DNA of 64,000 nt, from the NCBI GenBank assembly GCA_008508345.1, contig QNGE01003223.1, forward strand, positions 12,145 through 76,144. Reading direction: 5' to 3'. Positions 1 through 9,105 of this stretch are shown here, one piece after another. Source of the stretch: Paragonimus westermani (Eukaryota > Platyhelminthes > Trematoda > Plagiorchiida > Troglotrematidae). The stretch's first letter is position 1. Each line of letters starts with the position of its first letter. The notes below the pieces were generated by a model, which saw only the letters and a program-made list of their open reading frames with translations, was not told where the DNA came from and did not search any database. Position numbers and translations under genes: made by a program.

Positions 1-1054
1 TCTCACCTCTTCCTGGAGAATGTACGGTGTACAGATCTTTTGCGCTGTGTTCAACAGACAGTGGACCCAATTTCTCTTGTACTCCAAAGGGGCAAGACTG
101 TGAAAATGCGTGTATTGACCCACCCGTGTTTTCCTCCTACGAATAGATCCTTGAATTGTCCCCTTTGGTAGACAGAGCAACGCGACATCTAGGAATGAGA
201 GTTTGTTATCCTGTTCTAACTCGACAGTGAACTTCATATTCCGATGTGCTCTGTTGTACTCATTTAGTATGACCTGGGGATCATCATCGTTTGGAACGAG
301 ACAAAATATATCATCAACACAGCGCTTTAAGAGTTTAGTGGTCTCCAGTTCAGCCATAAATATATCTGCGAGCAGCAGACCTAGAGATGAACACATCCTT
401 CTGCCTATATAACTCTCCACTAAATTGAAATTGAACGTTACAGGTGCAAAACAATAGTAATTCTCGCAATTTTTCCCTTGCAATTCTCACATAAATTTTA
501 TTGTTCTCGGTGTGGGTGCAGAGATAGTCAATAATTTCTTACAGTGAAACACAGCTGAATAGAGGAGTTACATCCAAAGACAACATGTCGTTCTCGATAT
601 TCAATGAATCGATTGAGTCTACAAAATCGAAACTGTCCTTTAGGCTAAAAGGAGTCAGTCCTGATTTAATCAGTTCCAATATATCCACTAGCCATTTTGC
701 CAAAGCATGGTACGGCGAACTGTACATGTCTAGGATCTGTCTTAATGGCAGTGCGTCTTTGTGAACTTTGGGAAGAACGTACAAACGTGAAATAACCGTT
801 CCCGTATGCCTGATACGTTCGAAAGTTGAAGCATCGACAACGTCTGCTTGCCTCATTTGGCGGAGGAATTTGGATAAGCTTTTCTCTGATGCAGTCGTTT
901 GGTCTCCCTCACTTTCCGTTTTCTGGAACTTTGAGTTATCTGACAGCATCGATGACATCTTGGTCAGGTAGTCAGTTTTGTGGAGTACAACTATTCGTGG
1001 TCCCTCGTCAGGCTTTCTGATTAAAATATTCTGTCCGGATTGCAACTCTGTCAT
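1..1054 (-). pseudogene. PLE reverse transcriptase, frameshifted
   Basis: This is the reverse transcriptase of the left-edge PLE. Residues 1-171 of the first open part contain the hallmark RLYVLPKVHK, then PLRQILDMYSSPYHALAKWL, then SLKDSFDF and LSLDVTPLF, which match the PLE RT fingers and first palm motif (the D in SLDV is the first catalytic Asp). After a frame change near 539 the second part reads LGLLLADIFMAELE (normally GSPLGPLLADIFM), then the catalytic motif as CVDDIF (usually YVDDIF), then LSFLDVALL and a basic YTHFHSLAPLEYKRN segment. Both Asp of the DD motif remain, but the MGSPLGP loop is changed to CSSLGLL. Coding is broken, so no active enzyme is expected. Confidence 0.85.
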
Positions 1055-1118
1055 GGCGTTCAGGTGTTCATACTTGCAATATGCTGCACCTAGGCATCTT
1101 GATATGCAGATAAGTGTA

Positions 1119-1555
1119 TCAAACGTTCACCAGGATGGACGTGCAGTGTTCAGCATTAAAGTCTGATGAAGGGACGGGTCCATTTAGTTGCGGATGTAAG
1201 TTTTCAAACTGAACCTCTGTGTCTAAGCGTTCACACTTGGACTTCGGATGGTAAAATTTTGGGCCTAATGATAGTACCTTCAACATATTACGGCCTAGCG
1301 TTATAGAGGAAAAATCGTGAACATGCCGCTCGGGTTCTACTGGAAACTCAGCCTGCAGCTTGATTGGATTCAAACGACACAGGAACTATTTCGCCTTGTT
1401 TTCCACTTGTTCCTGAATCTCGGTCTCTACATAGTTTTCGAACAATCTCCTGTCCTCCTCGTGGAGCGTCTCGTCAGCAACCACAAGCTGAGACTGATTA
1501 CGCGGTAATTTGTCCATTTTTGGTGACCACAAGTGTCTTTTGTTCCAAGCATGAC
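1119..1555 (-). pseudogene. PLE N-terminal region, broken
   Basis: Translated on the minus strand, this stretch gives the charged N-terminal part that precedes the RT in canonical PLEs. The visible signature is MLKVLSLGPKFYHPK, followed by a segment with VQFENLHPQL, a pattern I know from this position in animal PLEs. Upstream, a peptide starting MDKLPRNQSQ is separated from it by one in-frame stop near 1385. The role of this region is probably in RNA or template binding, but this is not established from the sequence. It connects to the RT at 1054 through a frameshift. Confidence 0.75.
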
Positions 1556-1586
1556 GTTGTAGGGTTTAATTTAGTCTGTGACACCT

Positions 1587-2290
1587 TGTGTTAGGGTGGC
1601 TGACTGCGTTGAATGACCGGAGATTGCCTTGTGTTCGGCAGAAAGTCGGTGACCATACACCCTGTCTTCATTTAGTCCCTTTTCGTTTGACGCCCTACTA
1701 CTTGCATTCGAAAATTTTCTTGGTAGCGATTGCTGACCTCTCGTGCATGGGTTGCCAAGACCAATTGAATTACATGCAACAAATCATTCCTCCTATGAGC
1801 TTTAATTTGGATGTATTAGCAAAGCCCGATGTCGTTAATTTGTCAAGGCTTGTTTTGCACGCAGTTTGTTTGTCATTAATTCCCACTGATGGACCTCTGG
1901 TAATGTGTACGTTGGTTTAACTTGCGCTCTACCACCGTGTCATTACGTGACATACTGTATTTGGTGGTGTTCACTTTAAATGTTGGTTTTAGAACATATA
2001 AATTTGGTGGATTTGACACCGAAGTTTGTTGCCATGTTTCAAATTTATTTTTTTAATATTTTGAATAGTTTTTCTGCGCACTGGCAACTTACCAATAAAA
2101 TACCCACCCTTCGGATTCGAACCAGTCGACCAGTGGGTTCGGAATTCATAGGAGTTCGGTGTACTCTAGACAACCATTCTGAACCCAGCTTATCGACAAA
2201 TGTTGCAAGGAGACTGTACGTTCCCCGAAGAACCGTTGGCCGTCAGGGATTAGCAGTGCCAAGTAAACCCACTTTCGTGGAGATTAGATC
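1587..2290 (+). repeat. 5' LTR of BEL/Pao element
   Basis: This copy starts TGTGTTAGGGTGG and aligns by eye with 7411-7995 over its whole length. Shared anchors include CATTCGAAAATTTTCTTGGT (right copy CACTCGAAATTTTCCTGGT), TTTGGATGTATTAGCAAA (right CTGAATGTATTACTAAA) and CCGAAGAACCGTTGGCCGTC (right CCGAAGAACCGCTGAACGTC). It is about 100 bases longer than the right copy, part of it around 2085-2125. The two copies differ at a large fraction of sites, so the insertion looks very old. The 3' limit is uncertain by tens of bases. Confidence 0.75.
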
Positions 2291-2795
2291 TAACTACTAA
2301 TTAGTGGAATGTTATCGACTCGCACTTTCAGTGGCCAAACGGATCGACCTTAATACAGGTGATGAGCGTAAGCATTCTCCCGGTTACTAATCACCTGAAG
2401 CTTACCCAAGGACAACCCTATTGTTGTTCATTCCTTCTGCACCTCTGTCTGCGAAGGATGTTCACGTTCCTTGTCTACGACAACTGACTGCTGATCCACA
2501 GCTGACCCACAGTGATGAAATTTAGGCATCGTTCAATGTTTTCAGCACTTCTACCCCGGTTTATTATTCGTCTACTGCCTTTTATTCCAAATAATTTCTT
2601 AATGTTCGCAGGGATGTGTCTGAGAATGGTGTTTCATATGATGGCGGTATGCTTGGTGCCTTTTAGGCCAAGCAGAGACCATGCCCACAAGTAGCCGTAG
2701 GGACGGCGGTAGTCACATCAGAGAAGGCAGAGGGTGCATCCAAGCTCCGCAAATTTGCTTTAGCTATACGTTGGTGTTCAATTTGGCGATATCCG

Positions 2796-3256
2796 GTGAC
2801 AGGCGACAAGCCTCTTGAAGTAGGGGAGCTAAAGTTTATGGAGGCACAGCTAGAATTTCGCAGGATGTTGAATAAAAATCTGTGTTCAGTGAGACTGAAG
2901 GGCCATCCGAGAGGACTAATACAAGTGTTTTCGTGGCTAGCTTGTCATATACACCTCACGTTTGTAGGTTCCAAGACGGTTCTACAGAGGAATATATGCG
3001 CAAATTAGTTATCAGTGTGGGCCCACCAAAAATCCTGATCAAACTCTTTCATCGGTTCCCCTTGAAATTCCTTAGCAGTTGTATATTTTACAGGTATGTT
3101 GTTCCAATTTCAAAACGATTTGGGAACGGCCATTTGGGTGCGGAAAAAATATTACAAGTTTTTCGTGGGGTACTAAGACGTGTTTCTCAGGATATGTATA
3201 GAGATTTTATCGAGCATATTGATAACGCTGCAATAGGAACAATCGGCCTAATTTAA
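2796..3256 (+). pseudogene. BEL/Pao gag remnant
   Basis: A gag-like piece in the interior of the BEL/Pao element. The best part reads KRFGNGHLGAEKILQVFR followed by YRDFIEHIDNAAIGTI, which resembles the conserved gag segment with an RFG motif followed by helices and a leucine-rich search-like stretch. Two overlapping frames (2796-3008 and 2882-3256) each carry part of it, so the gene is frameshifted. A related copy lies inverted at 3639-3850. No zinc knuckle could be found. Assignment to gag rests mostly on position and this weak motif. Confidence 0.5.
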
Positions 3257-3260
3257 AAGT
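3060..3260 (+). repeat. Left arm of internal inverted repeat in gag
   Basis: Bases about 3121-3254 match the reverse complement of about 3639-3776 closely, including AAAAAATATTACAAGTTT, the GTACTAAGA block, and ATTTTATCG. The match continues more weakly outwards to about 3060 and 3850. The spacer is about 380 bases. A transcript through both arms could fold into a long stem. Confidence 0.8.
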
Positions 3261-3599
3261 GACTGTTGTCAGACCACGGGTCATCGATTTGGTCTGAAGT
3301 TAATAACATTCCATCGCTGGACGACTACACTTCTACTAAAGTGTGCATCGTTCGCCCAGAACTGGTCACATAATTCAGCTAGGTAACTAAGTCACAAACG
3401 TGGTGGTATTCGAATTTACCCTTATGTTTGCTGTGTAATGCAGTGCAAACACGATGTGGTAGAGAATTACGAATTCATTCATATCTCCCGCAACATACAC
3501 AAGTGAGCGGTTTACGAGATGGGCTTGTGTATTCCACCATGGAAATTCCGATGGAGGTATTTTCAGAACGCAAAATCAACCACAAGGGCCAATATAATG

Positions 3600-3850
3600 C
3601 ATTCATCGAAAAAAAGCGGAGCATTTTTCCAACAAAAGATGAGGTCGATTTTTTCTATTGCAACCTAATCAAAATACCCGATAAAATATCTATCCTTTCC
3701 CTGAGGAACACATCTTAGTACTCCACGACAAACTTGTAATATTTTTTCTCGCCCAAATGGCCTTTCTAACTTGTTTTGAACCTGAAACACAACATCGGTG
3801 AACTACATAATTGCTGTCGGGCCAGAACTATTATCGAACATAGCGTTTTT
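3600..3850 (-). repeat. Right arm of internal inverted repeat: inverted gag piece
   Basis: This is the reverse-oriented partner of the arm at 3060-3260. On the minus strand it carries the same gag block, with the shared words GGCCATTTGGGC and GTGTTCCTCAGG. It therefore looks like a gag fragment of a related element that was inserted, or duplicated, in the opposite orientation. The plus-strand ORF at 3428-3718 that overlaps it is probably a shadow. Confidence 0.75.
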
Positions 3851-4777
3851 TAACAAGCAGGTATGTAGGCAACGACTTCTATGAGACCCCACGAAATTGT
3901 TCGGCCTGTCACCAGGGAGTGTTCAACAGCTCGAGGCTAACCATAGGAAACATCTGTGGGCCTTCAGCGTTTAACCACTCGAGCGAATGGATGTCAGCTG
4001 ACGTTGTCTCAACTGAACTATCCCAACTGACTTATACTGTCCAGTCAACCTTCTGGGTATCGTTGATGGTCTCTATCGCCTCATGCAAGAGAATTATGTA
4101 CAGGTAACTGGCTCTGTCAAACATTGGTCGGAAGACCTCATCCAATGAGTTGCCTGGGTTTACGGAAAGAGAATTTCGGTTTCCAATGATATGTATGGTC
4201 AACATATCGCTCAATCGGTCCAGGGCCGCACCAGCGGAGACAGGACCGGTCGCTCCCTTGAGGATTCTCAGCGAATACCCCGTGTCTCAGCCGCCATCGG
4301 AACGATAAATTTATCGCACCAGAGCACAGTGTGTGACGGCGATCAGGGTTTGCCGACGTGCCGTCAATTTAAATGCATGTCAGTAGAGGGGCGACGTGCG
4401 GTCCTGAGAAGACGTAACCGACGCTTTCCGCCTGCTTCTAACTCGTACAGAGCTCATGTACGGTATTCATAACATTTGCGTGGGGGCGACATCACACTCT
4501 GATACACGCAGACGCGTGAGGAAGTTAAACTGTGGAGCCAAACCTTCGCATGATTAGGGGGTTCTTCCTGGATTCCTGCCTGTCGGGTTGATTGGGGCAG
4601 TCGGAACGGTTGAGACGTATGCCCCTTTAGATAAAAGCTTGGATACCACACTCACGAATATCATTCCAGTTGGGCGATTAGGGCTGCCATCTAGCAAACG
4701 GATGCTCAACGTTCGCACATTTACTAGGACAGATACGTTCAAATTCCAATAGCTGAGGTTGAAATTTGAGTCTTTAG

Positions 4778-5290
4778 GTGGTGGTAGTAGGGTCGGGGCT
4801 GATAAAGCCTTTGCTTCCGAGGGTCTTCCGGGTGAGCATATCCACGAAGGACTTTCGGCACTGGCCTCATTTGGCCGGTCTGTCTATCATATCGTTGAGA
4901 GAAGATGAGGTCGGCTTACTGATAGAATGCTGTGTGCCGGAGGCGCGTTTGGTAATAGATCATTAGACAGGGGGCAGGCATCAGCCATATGCTGTAAAGA
5001 CCATATTGAGTTGGTCTATGCGAGGCCCTATTTCACTGAAAAAAGTGCAAGGCTGCAGTTCGCTGCTGAAGGAGTGCTGAGCCAGAACGATTGGTTTAGC
5101 GAATGTTTGACATGGAGTTTGTCAACGGCGATCTGTTTAACCAGGTGGCTAAATTCTGCAATGTAGAGTCCACTGCTACGCTCAAGGATGGCTTGTTGTG
5201 GTTATCTGACAGTGTGAGCCCTCTTGATAACCGGTGGATGTCTCAGAAATGTCCAACTTTACTAGATAAAGGACTTTCCTACCAGACCAG
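4778..5290 (+). pseudogene. BEL/Pao protease end and protease-RT linker
   Basis: The first open part (4778-4966) reads WPHLAGLSIISLREDEVGLL then IECCVPEA, matching the end of the Pao aspartyl protease region, where HLDG, VGLLIG and DVPEA are conserved. A frame change follows and the next piece reads QPYAVKTILSWSMRGPIS, the linker that normally has PYAVRTPLGW. Then RMFDMEF-like sequence at about 5095-5125 matches the segment just before the RT. Each piece is in a different frame, so the gene is dead. The upstream part of the protease with its catalytic Asp was not located. Confidence 0.7.
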
Positions 5291-5430
5291 ACCGTTGTAC
5301 CTAACGGTCTCCAACTAGTTCGTGACTATATACAGGGCTGTTAATGGCGACACGTTCCTTCCGAGTTAGACCCGGTGGACGTTGCTTCGCGAGGAACCTG
5401 TAGATGTCACTTTGGACAGGACATTCATAA
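5291..5430 (+). pseudogene. BEL/Pao RNase H tail next to an RT deletion
   Basis: One frame reads LVRDYIQGC, a stop, then WRHVPSELDPVDVASRGT. This matches the end of the BEL/Pao RNase H region, where W.YVPS..NPAD.ASRG is typical. In a complete element several hundred codons of RT lie between the FDMEF segment and this one. Here the gap is under 200 bases, so nearly all of the RT, including its catalytic motifs, has been lost. The short stretch 5225-5290 could be a last scrap of RT. Confidence 0.65.
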
Positions 5431-6039
5431 CTGACACATTCCGTTTGTCCGCGCTAATTACCGCATCGACACTTTGTATGTGTTTCCTCAACGTGGTCCG
5501 ATGTCCTGCGACCTATTCACCGTACAATCCGAAACGCAAAGTGACCTCGTGAAACAGACGTGTTCATTCGTGATGCACCTGGCACGGTGGACCATTCCAA
5601 TCATGTCGACACCACAGGTGCCTGTACGATCCTCTTTCACCCACTCCGCCCTNTCATTATCTTTTGGTGATAAGTAACTCTTGCGTCAATAAACCTGCAG
5701 TGCCTTTTCTCAGGAAATACACACGTAGTTATCTGTGAGGACTTGAAAACTCGTGGCCACTCGACAAGCTGCCCAACACAGCTTCAAGCTAAGTTGTGGG
5801 CGGTGTTGACAGTAGCCAGCGTGGGTAGCATGCAATGATACGTGATGTTCGCTTCGCGATATTCCCACTGGTACATCCTACTCTGTAAGACATCATGGTT
5901 AATGCGTCCGAAGAAATTTTATTCCGCCGACGGATGGTCGATATTGTCTCATTATAATGGGTTCCTTACATAAGTCGGAACTGGATAGAGCCCGTAAATC
6001 TGTTTCGACTGGAGCATCAGGGCGTCTCTAGTGAGAATT

Positions 6040-6780
6040 GTGAAGAGCATTCCGAATACCGACGAGGTGTAATCGCCCGACTCAAACCTGTCAAAATAAA
6101 CGGTGTCCCGTGTTTCAGTGAATGGTTTTCAATCGGGCTATCTCACTGCACTCGAATGCTGATACTGCCGTCCATTGGGGTTGTTAAGGATATAGTTGCA
6201 TCACACTGCCATGAGATCGAAGGTCACATAGGAGCTAGCAGCGTCTTATCGTCCACCCAAATGACGTTTTGAATTTTCAAGGGCGTTGCCAGTGCGCACC
6301 GCGCGCCGCTAAAATGTGTGGAGTGCGAAGGTTTTTCAACAAAACCTGAGAACAAGTGATGGCTCCCCTTCCCATTGATCGCACAACTCTCGATGGAGTC
6401 CCATTTACAGCCTACGGTGTGGATTATTTCGGACCTCTGGAATTTCGGATTGGGGAGGCAGTTGTAAAAGATTTCACTGTCTCTTCACTTGGTTAAGGAC
6501 AAGAACTATGCATCTGAAAGTGGCGCAATCGATGTCAGCGGGCTGGTTTTTAATGGCTCTAATGAGGTTCCCTGGTCATCGGGATTTACCAGAAGTTGTG
6601 TGCAGCGATGACAGGTCCAACTTCTTGGACACGGAATCAGAGATAAGGGGCAAAGTGCTCAACCGCGAGTATAACAAGGACCGCCGGACCCTGGAGGTTC
6701 GAGTTACCGACTGGCATTTTTGTCACCTGCTCCCAGTCGTTGTGGTGACACATGGAAGCGCATGATTCGCACAGTTTAGT
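6040..6780 (+). pseudogene. BEL/Pao integrase, broken
   Basis: The zinc-binding part shows LPSIGVVKDIVASHCHEIEG followed by a CVEC pair, which fits the HHCC domain. Next comes MAPLPIDR and TAYGVDYFGPLEF (about 6360-6450), where the D of VDYFGP is the first catalytic Asp. A shift after 6490 leads into the ORF 6508-6765 with WFLMALMRFPGHRDLPEVV and CSDDRSNF, where the second catalytic Asp lies (usually SDNGTNF). The final part contains a remnant of the G.WER motif, read in another frame as GDTWKRMIRT, so the region of the third acidic residue is disturbed. Stops and at least two shifts remove function. Confidence 0.8.
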
Positions 6781-6875
6781 CAGTCATGCAGGACGTCATA
6801 CGGCAACAGGTGGTGTAGGGTGGGGCTCCCTACACTCACTTAATCGAGATCTGAAGAATTCTGGATGGCGGGCCT

Positions 6876-7262
6876 TTGTTTGCAGTCTACGATTCTCCGG
6901 ATGGTCCTCCGCTTTTTAGACCAAATTATCTGCAGCTCCCACAAAAAAAACATGGGCCTGCAGTATACTCACATGATACTGCTAGGAAGGTACACGAAAG
7001 GATGAAAGCGGGCTCAACACCCGGTCAGTGTGTTTTAAAAGAGGTGTATCAGGGGTTCCTGCCCTTCGTCCAGACGTGCAACCAGTGGAGCAAGATTGGA
7101 CGGTACTTGAGGTGATTTTGTTCTGATGATTAGAGGCCATTCACCCGTAAGCATATGGTCCAGGGCCGTGGTAAGTAGGTTAGCGAGGGGCGCCGGCAAT
7201 CACGTTCGCAAGGTGTATTTGAGAACAAACGGCTGCACAATCAGGGAAGAAGTGAGATCTAT
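6876..7262 (+). pseudogene. BEL/Pao C-terminal (DUF5641-like) domain
   Basis: The first part (6876-7115) reads LFRPNYLQLPQKKHGPAVYS and later FLPFVQTCNQWSKIGRYLR. This fits the tail domain of BEL/Pao pol, which typically shows L.PN.LL and EYLP.LQ.R.KW.K..RNL. One frame change at about 7113 leads to GDFVLMIRGHSPVSIWSRAV, matching the GD.VLI motif. The reading then stays open to a stop at 7260. This domain normally follows the integrase, as it does here. Confidence 0.7.
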
Positions 7263-7410
7263 GTCTCCTCGAAGAGAGTGAAAATAGTGGCACCGGCAGC
7301 GAGTGAAGTTCAGGGGCAAGGGAGCCCGGCCACGATGCATAATTAATCCACAGCTGCCAAAGTGTTAAAAAACCATGCCGGTTTTGACAGCGGGTATCAA
7401 AGTCGCCGCC

Positions 7411-7995
7411 TGTGTTGAGTGGTGGACGATTATGTTGCGTAGAAAACTTTTACTTTCTTAACTCTCATCTACGCTTCTTCTTTTTACACTCGAAATTTTC
7501 CTGGTAGAGACCTTGAGCCTTACTTGCGAAGACTAACTTAACCAATAGAGTTACGCGGGCGATAATTCACCTCTCGCACGAACGTCAATCTGAATGTATT
7601 ACTAAACGTTATATCGTTTTCGCGCGTAGTTTTTCCTTCCTTAATTCTCATTGCTGGGCTGTTGGTTGTATGCATCCTGGCTCCATTCACGTTTATTACG
7701 TTCATTAAGAGATTGTAACATTGAGCTGCATTCAGTTCAACTGTTAATCCCTAAAATTGTAAGTGTGGTGGATGCAATATCGAGTTCTGCCGTTATTTTC
7801 TTCTATCCTGTTTGCAATAACTTTCTTATGTCAAGGCGCAAGATCGGTCGCTCATTAGGTTTAAAATTTATAGACAATTGGTGCATTACAGTCCGAACTA
7901 TTTTAGACCCAACCTACCAACAGACGTTGTGAGTAGAATAAGAGTTGCCCGAAGAACCGCTGAACGTCCAGGAGTAACATCCGGCTTGATCGCAC
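7411..7995 (+). repeat. 3' LTR of BEL/Pao element
   Basis: This copy begins TGTGTTGAGTGGTGG and is colinear with 1587-2290. The best preserved end block is ACCCAACCTACC to CCCGAAGAACCGC at about 7910-7962. No clear polypurine tract directly precedes it; the nearest purine-rich run is at about 7312-7332. The 3' limit is uncertain. Confidence 0.75.
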
Positions 7996-8298
7996 TGTGA
8001 AAGGCAAACATCACATTTGCTCCCTGTGTGCTTTCTATTCACGCTACTTCAAACTGTCAACCCTTGAACAACCCTTCCATTCATTGTGGCACCGCGGTAG
8101 GGGGCATTTGAGTATGATCTCGCTGGGCACTGTTGTGAGTAATGGTATTACACCGTCGGTGTTTTGGAATTGCAGCGCCAACCACAAGCTGGCCACATGT
8201 CAGCTGGTACGTCACGGTCAGGACGGGGCCGATCGTGACGGATCACTAATGACCCACATTTAAGTCGGAGGCGTGTCCGTAAGAAGTTTCTGGAGGAA

Positions 8299-9105
8299 AT
8301 GCGAAAGGCACACTCGATACGCTACACGATGTGTGAAATATCTTCAAAAATAACATGTATGTTCGTTGGTGAAGCTTGTTATATTCGATCGTTTTCACTC
8401 ATCTATACGGTTTTGGGAGAACGCGCCCAACTGGCCTCATTCACACTTCCGGGGCGCACAGGTACGACCTCCGAATCCTCAGTCCCACGAATATTATTGC
8501 TTGTTGGTGTTACATACTGTTACTTTTGCATACTATACACTAGATCACCTATTCCCACGTATTTTCACTCCGCTCCCGGTTCCTATTTCATGTACGTGGG
8601 AACTGCTGACTCAGAAAACGTACACGTTACAGCTCTAATGAAAGTTTTCACAGCGAGGTTGAGGTGCTTAGTGACATCCTTAGGAATTAAAACAGGGTAC
8701 ATGGCACAACATTCTGGTGGAAATGTTTTTGAATCACGCACTGCGAAACTGGGGTCCGGTGCTAGTGACTATTTCTTCACGCGAGCAGGATCTCACGAAT
8801 GTGAACCGTATGCATTTCCCCCCGGTTATTCGATCCGTCAGAACAGGTTCGAGTTTACCACAGATTTACGCACAGTGTGTAGACCATCAGCACAGTTGAG
8901 AAGTTTTGATAAGAGGAGCCGTGATAGGAGTCCGAAGCGCGTTAAACGGTGGTCAAGAATCGTCTTTTCGATACTGAGGCAAACGTACAAAATAAGAGCT
9001 TCCTCTCACCTCACCTGTAAAATAACTGAATGTCCAAACATACCACCACGGGGTAACCGAGAAAGATCACAATTTAGGTTGGCTGAAACAACAAAGTCAA
9101 GGTAA
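8299..9105 (+). CDS. Unrecognised 268-codon ORF
   Basis: This is the longest uninterrupted reading frame of the window, ATG to TAA, just right of the BEL/Pao 3' LTR. No family was recognised. Residues 64-80 are hydrophobic (RILLLVGVTYCYFCILY) and could cross a membrane. Residues 201-220 are strongly basic (RSFDKRSRDRSPKRVKRW). Cysteines are scattered without a clear zinc motif. The middle reads less like a folded protein than a chance frame might suggest. A frame of this length is uncommon in AT-rich DNA but not impossible in 64 kb read six ways. It could be a chance frame, a TE-derived gene or an intact accessory ORF. Confidence 0.3.
   Translation: MRKAHSIRYTMCEISSKITCMFVGEACYIRSFSLIYTVLGERAQLASFTLPGRTGTTSESSVPRILLLVGVTYCYFCILYTRSPIPTYFHSAPGSYFMYVGTADSENVHVTALMKVFTARLRCLVTSLGIKTGYMAQHSGGNVFESRTAKLGSGASDYFFTRAGSHECEPYAFPPGYSIRQNRFEFTTDLRTVCRPSAQLRSFDKRSRDRSPKRVKRWSRIVFSILRQTYKIRASSHLTCKITECPNIPPRGNRERSQFRLAETTKSR

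Larger units (their letters stand above)
1..1560 (-). mobile_element. Penelope-like element (PLE), 3' end beyond window
   Basis: This is a decayed Penelope-like retroelement read on the minus strand, from its N-terminal region near 1560 down to the window edge. The order seen is an N-terminal helical region (about 1555-1119), RT fingers and palm (1054-539), and RT palm, thumb and start of the linker (about 540-1). The GIY-YIG endonuclease expected after the RT would lie left of position 1. The reading frame is interrupted by an in-frame stop near 1385, a shift between 1119 and 1054, and another near 539. The right end stops about 25 bases before the BEL/Pao LTR at 1587. Family membership rests on motif recognition by eye and is fairly sure; exact limits are not. 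Confidence 0.85.
1587..7995 (+). mobile_element. BEL/Pao LTR retrotransposon, degenerate
   Basis: The outer repeats at 1587-2290 and 7411-7995 bracket a pol-like interior in the order protease, RNase H tail, integrase, C-terminal domain, all on the plus strand. The BEL/Pao assignment rests on the protease-RT linker (DEVGLLIECCVPEA followed by QPYAVKTILSWSMRGPIS), the integrase (VDYFGPL), and a DUF5641-like tail. Many stops and frameshifts are present. The main RT domain is missing between the linker and the RNase H tail. One undetermined base (N) sits at 5653. The element seems to have landed against, or in, the PLE to its left. The right boundary is approximate because the LTRs are so diverged, and no target duplication could be identified. 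Confidence 0.85.

Noticed and set aside
2108..2130. Minus-strand GGTTCGAATCC, like a tRNA T-arm or SINE B box, inside the 5' LTR
   Set aside because: No A box, acceptor stem or cloverleaf could be formed around it, and the right LTR lacks it.
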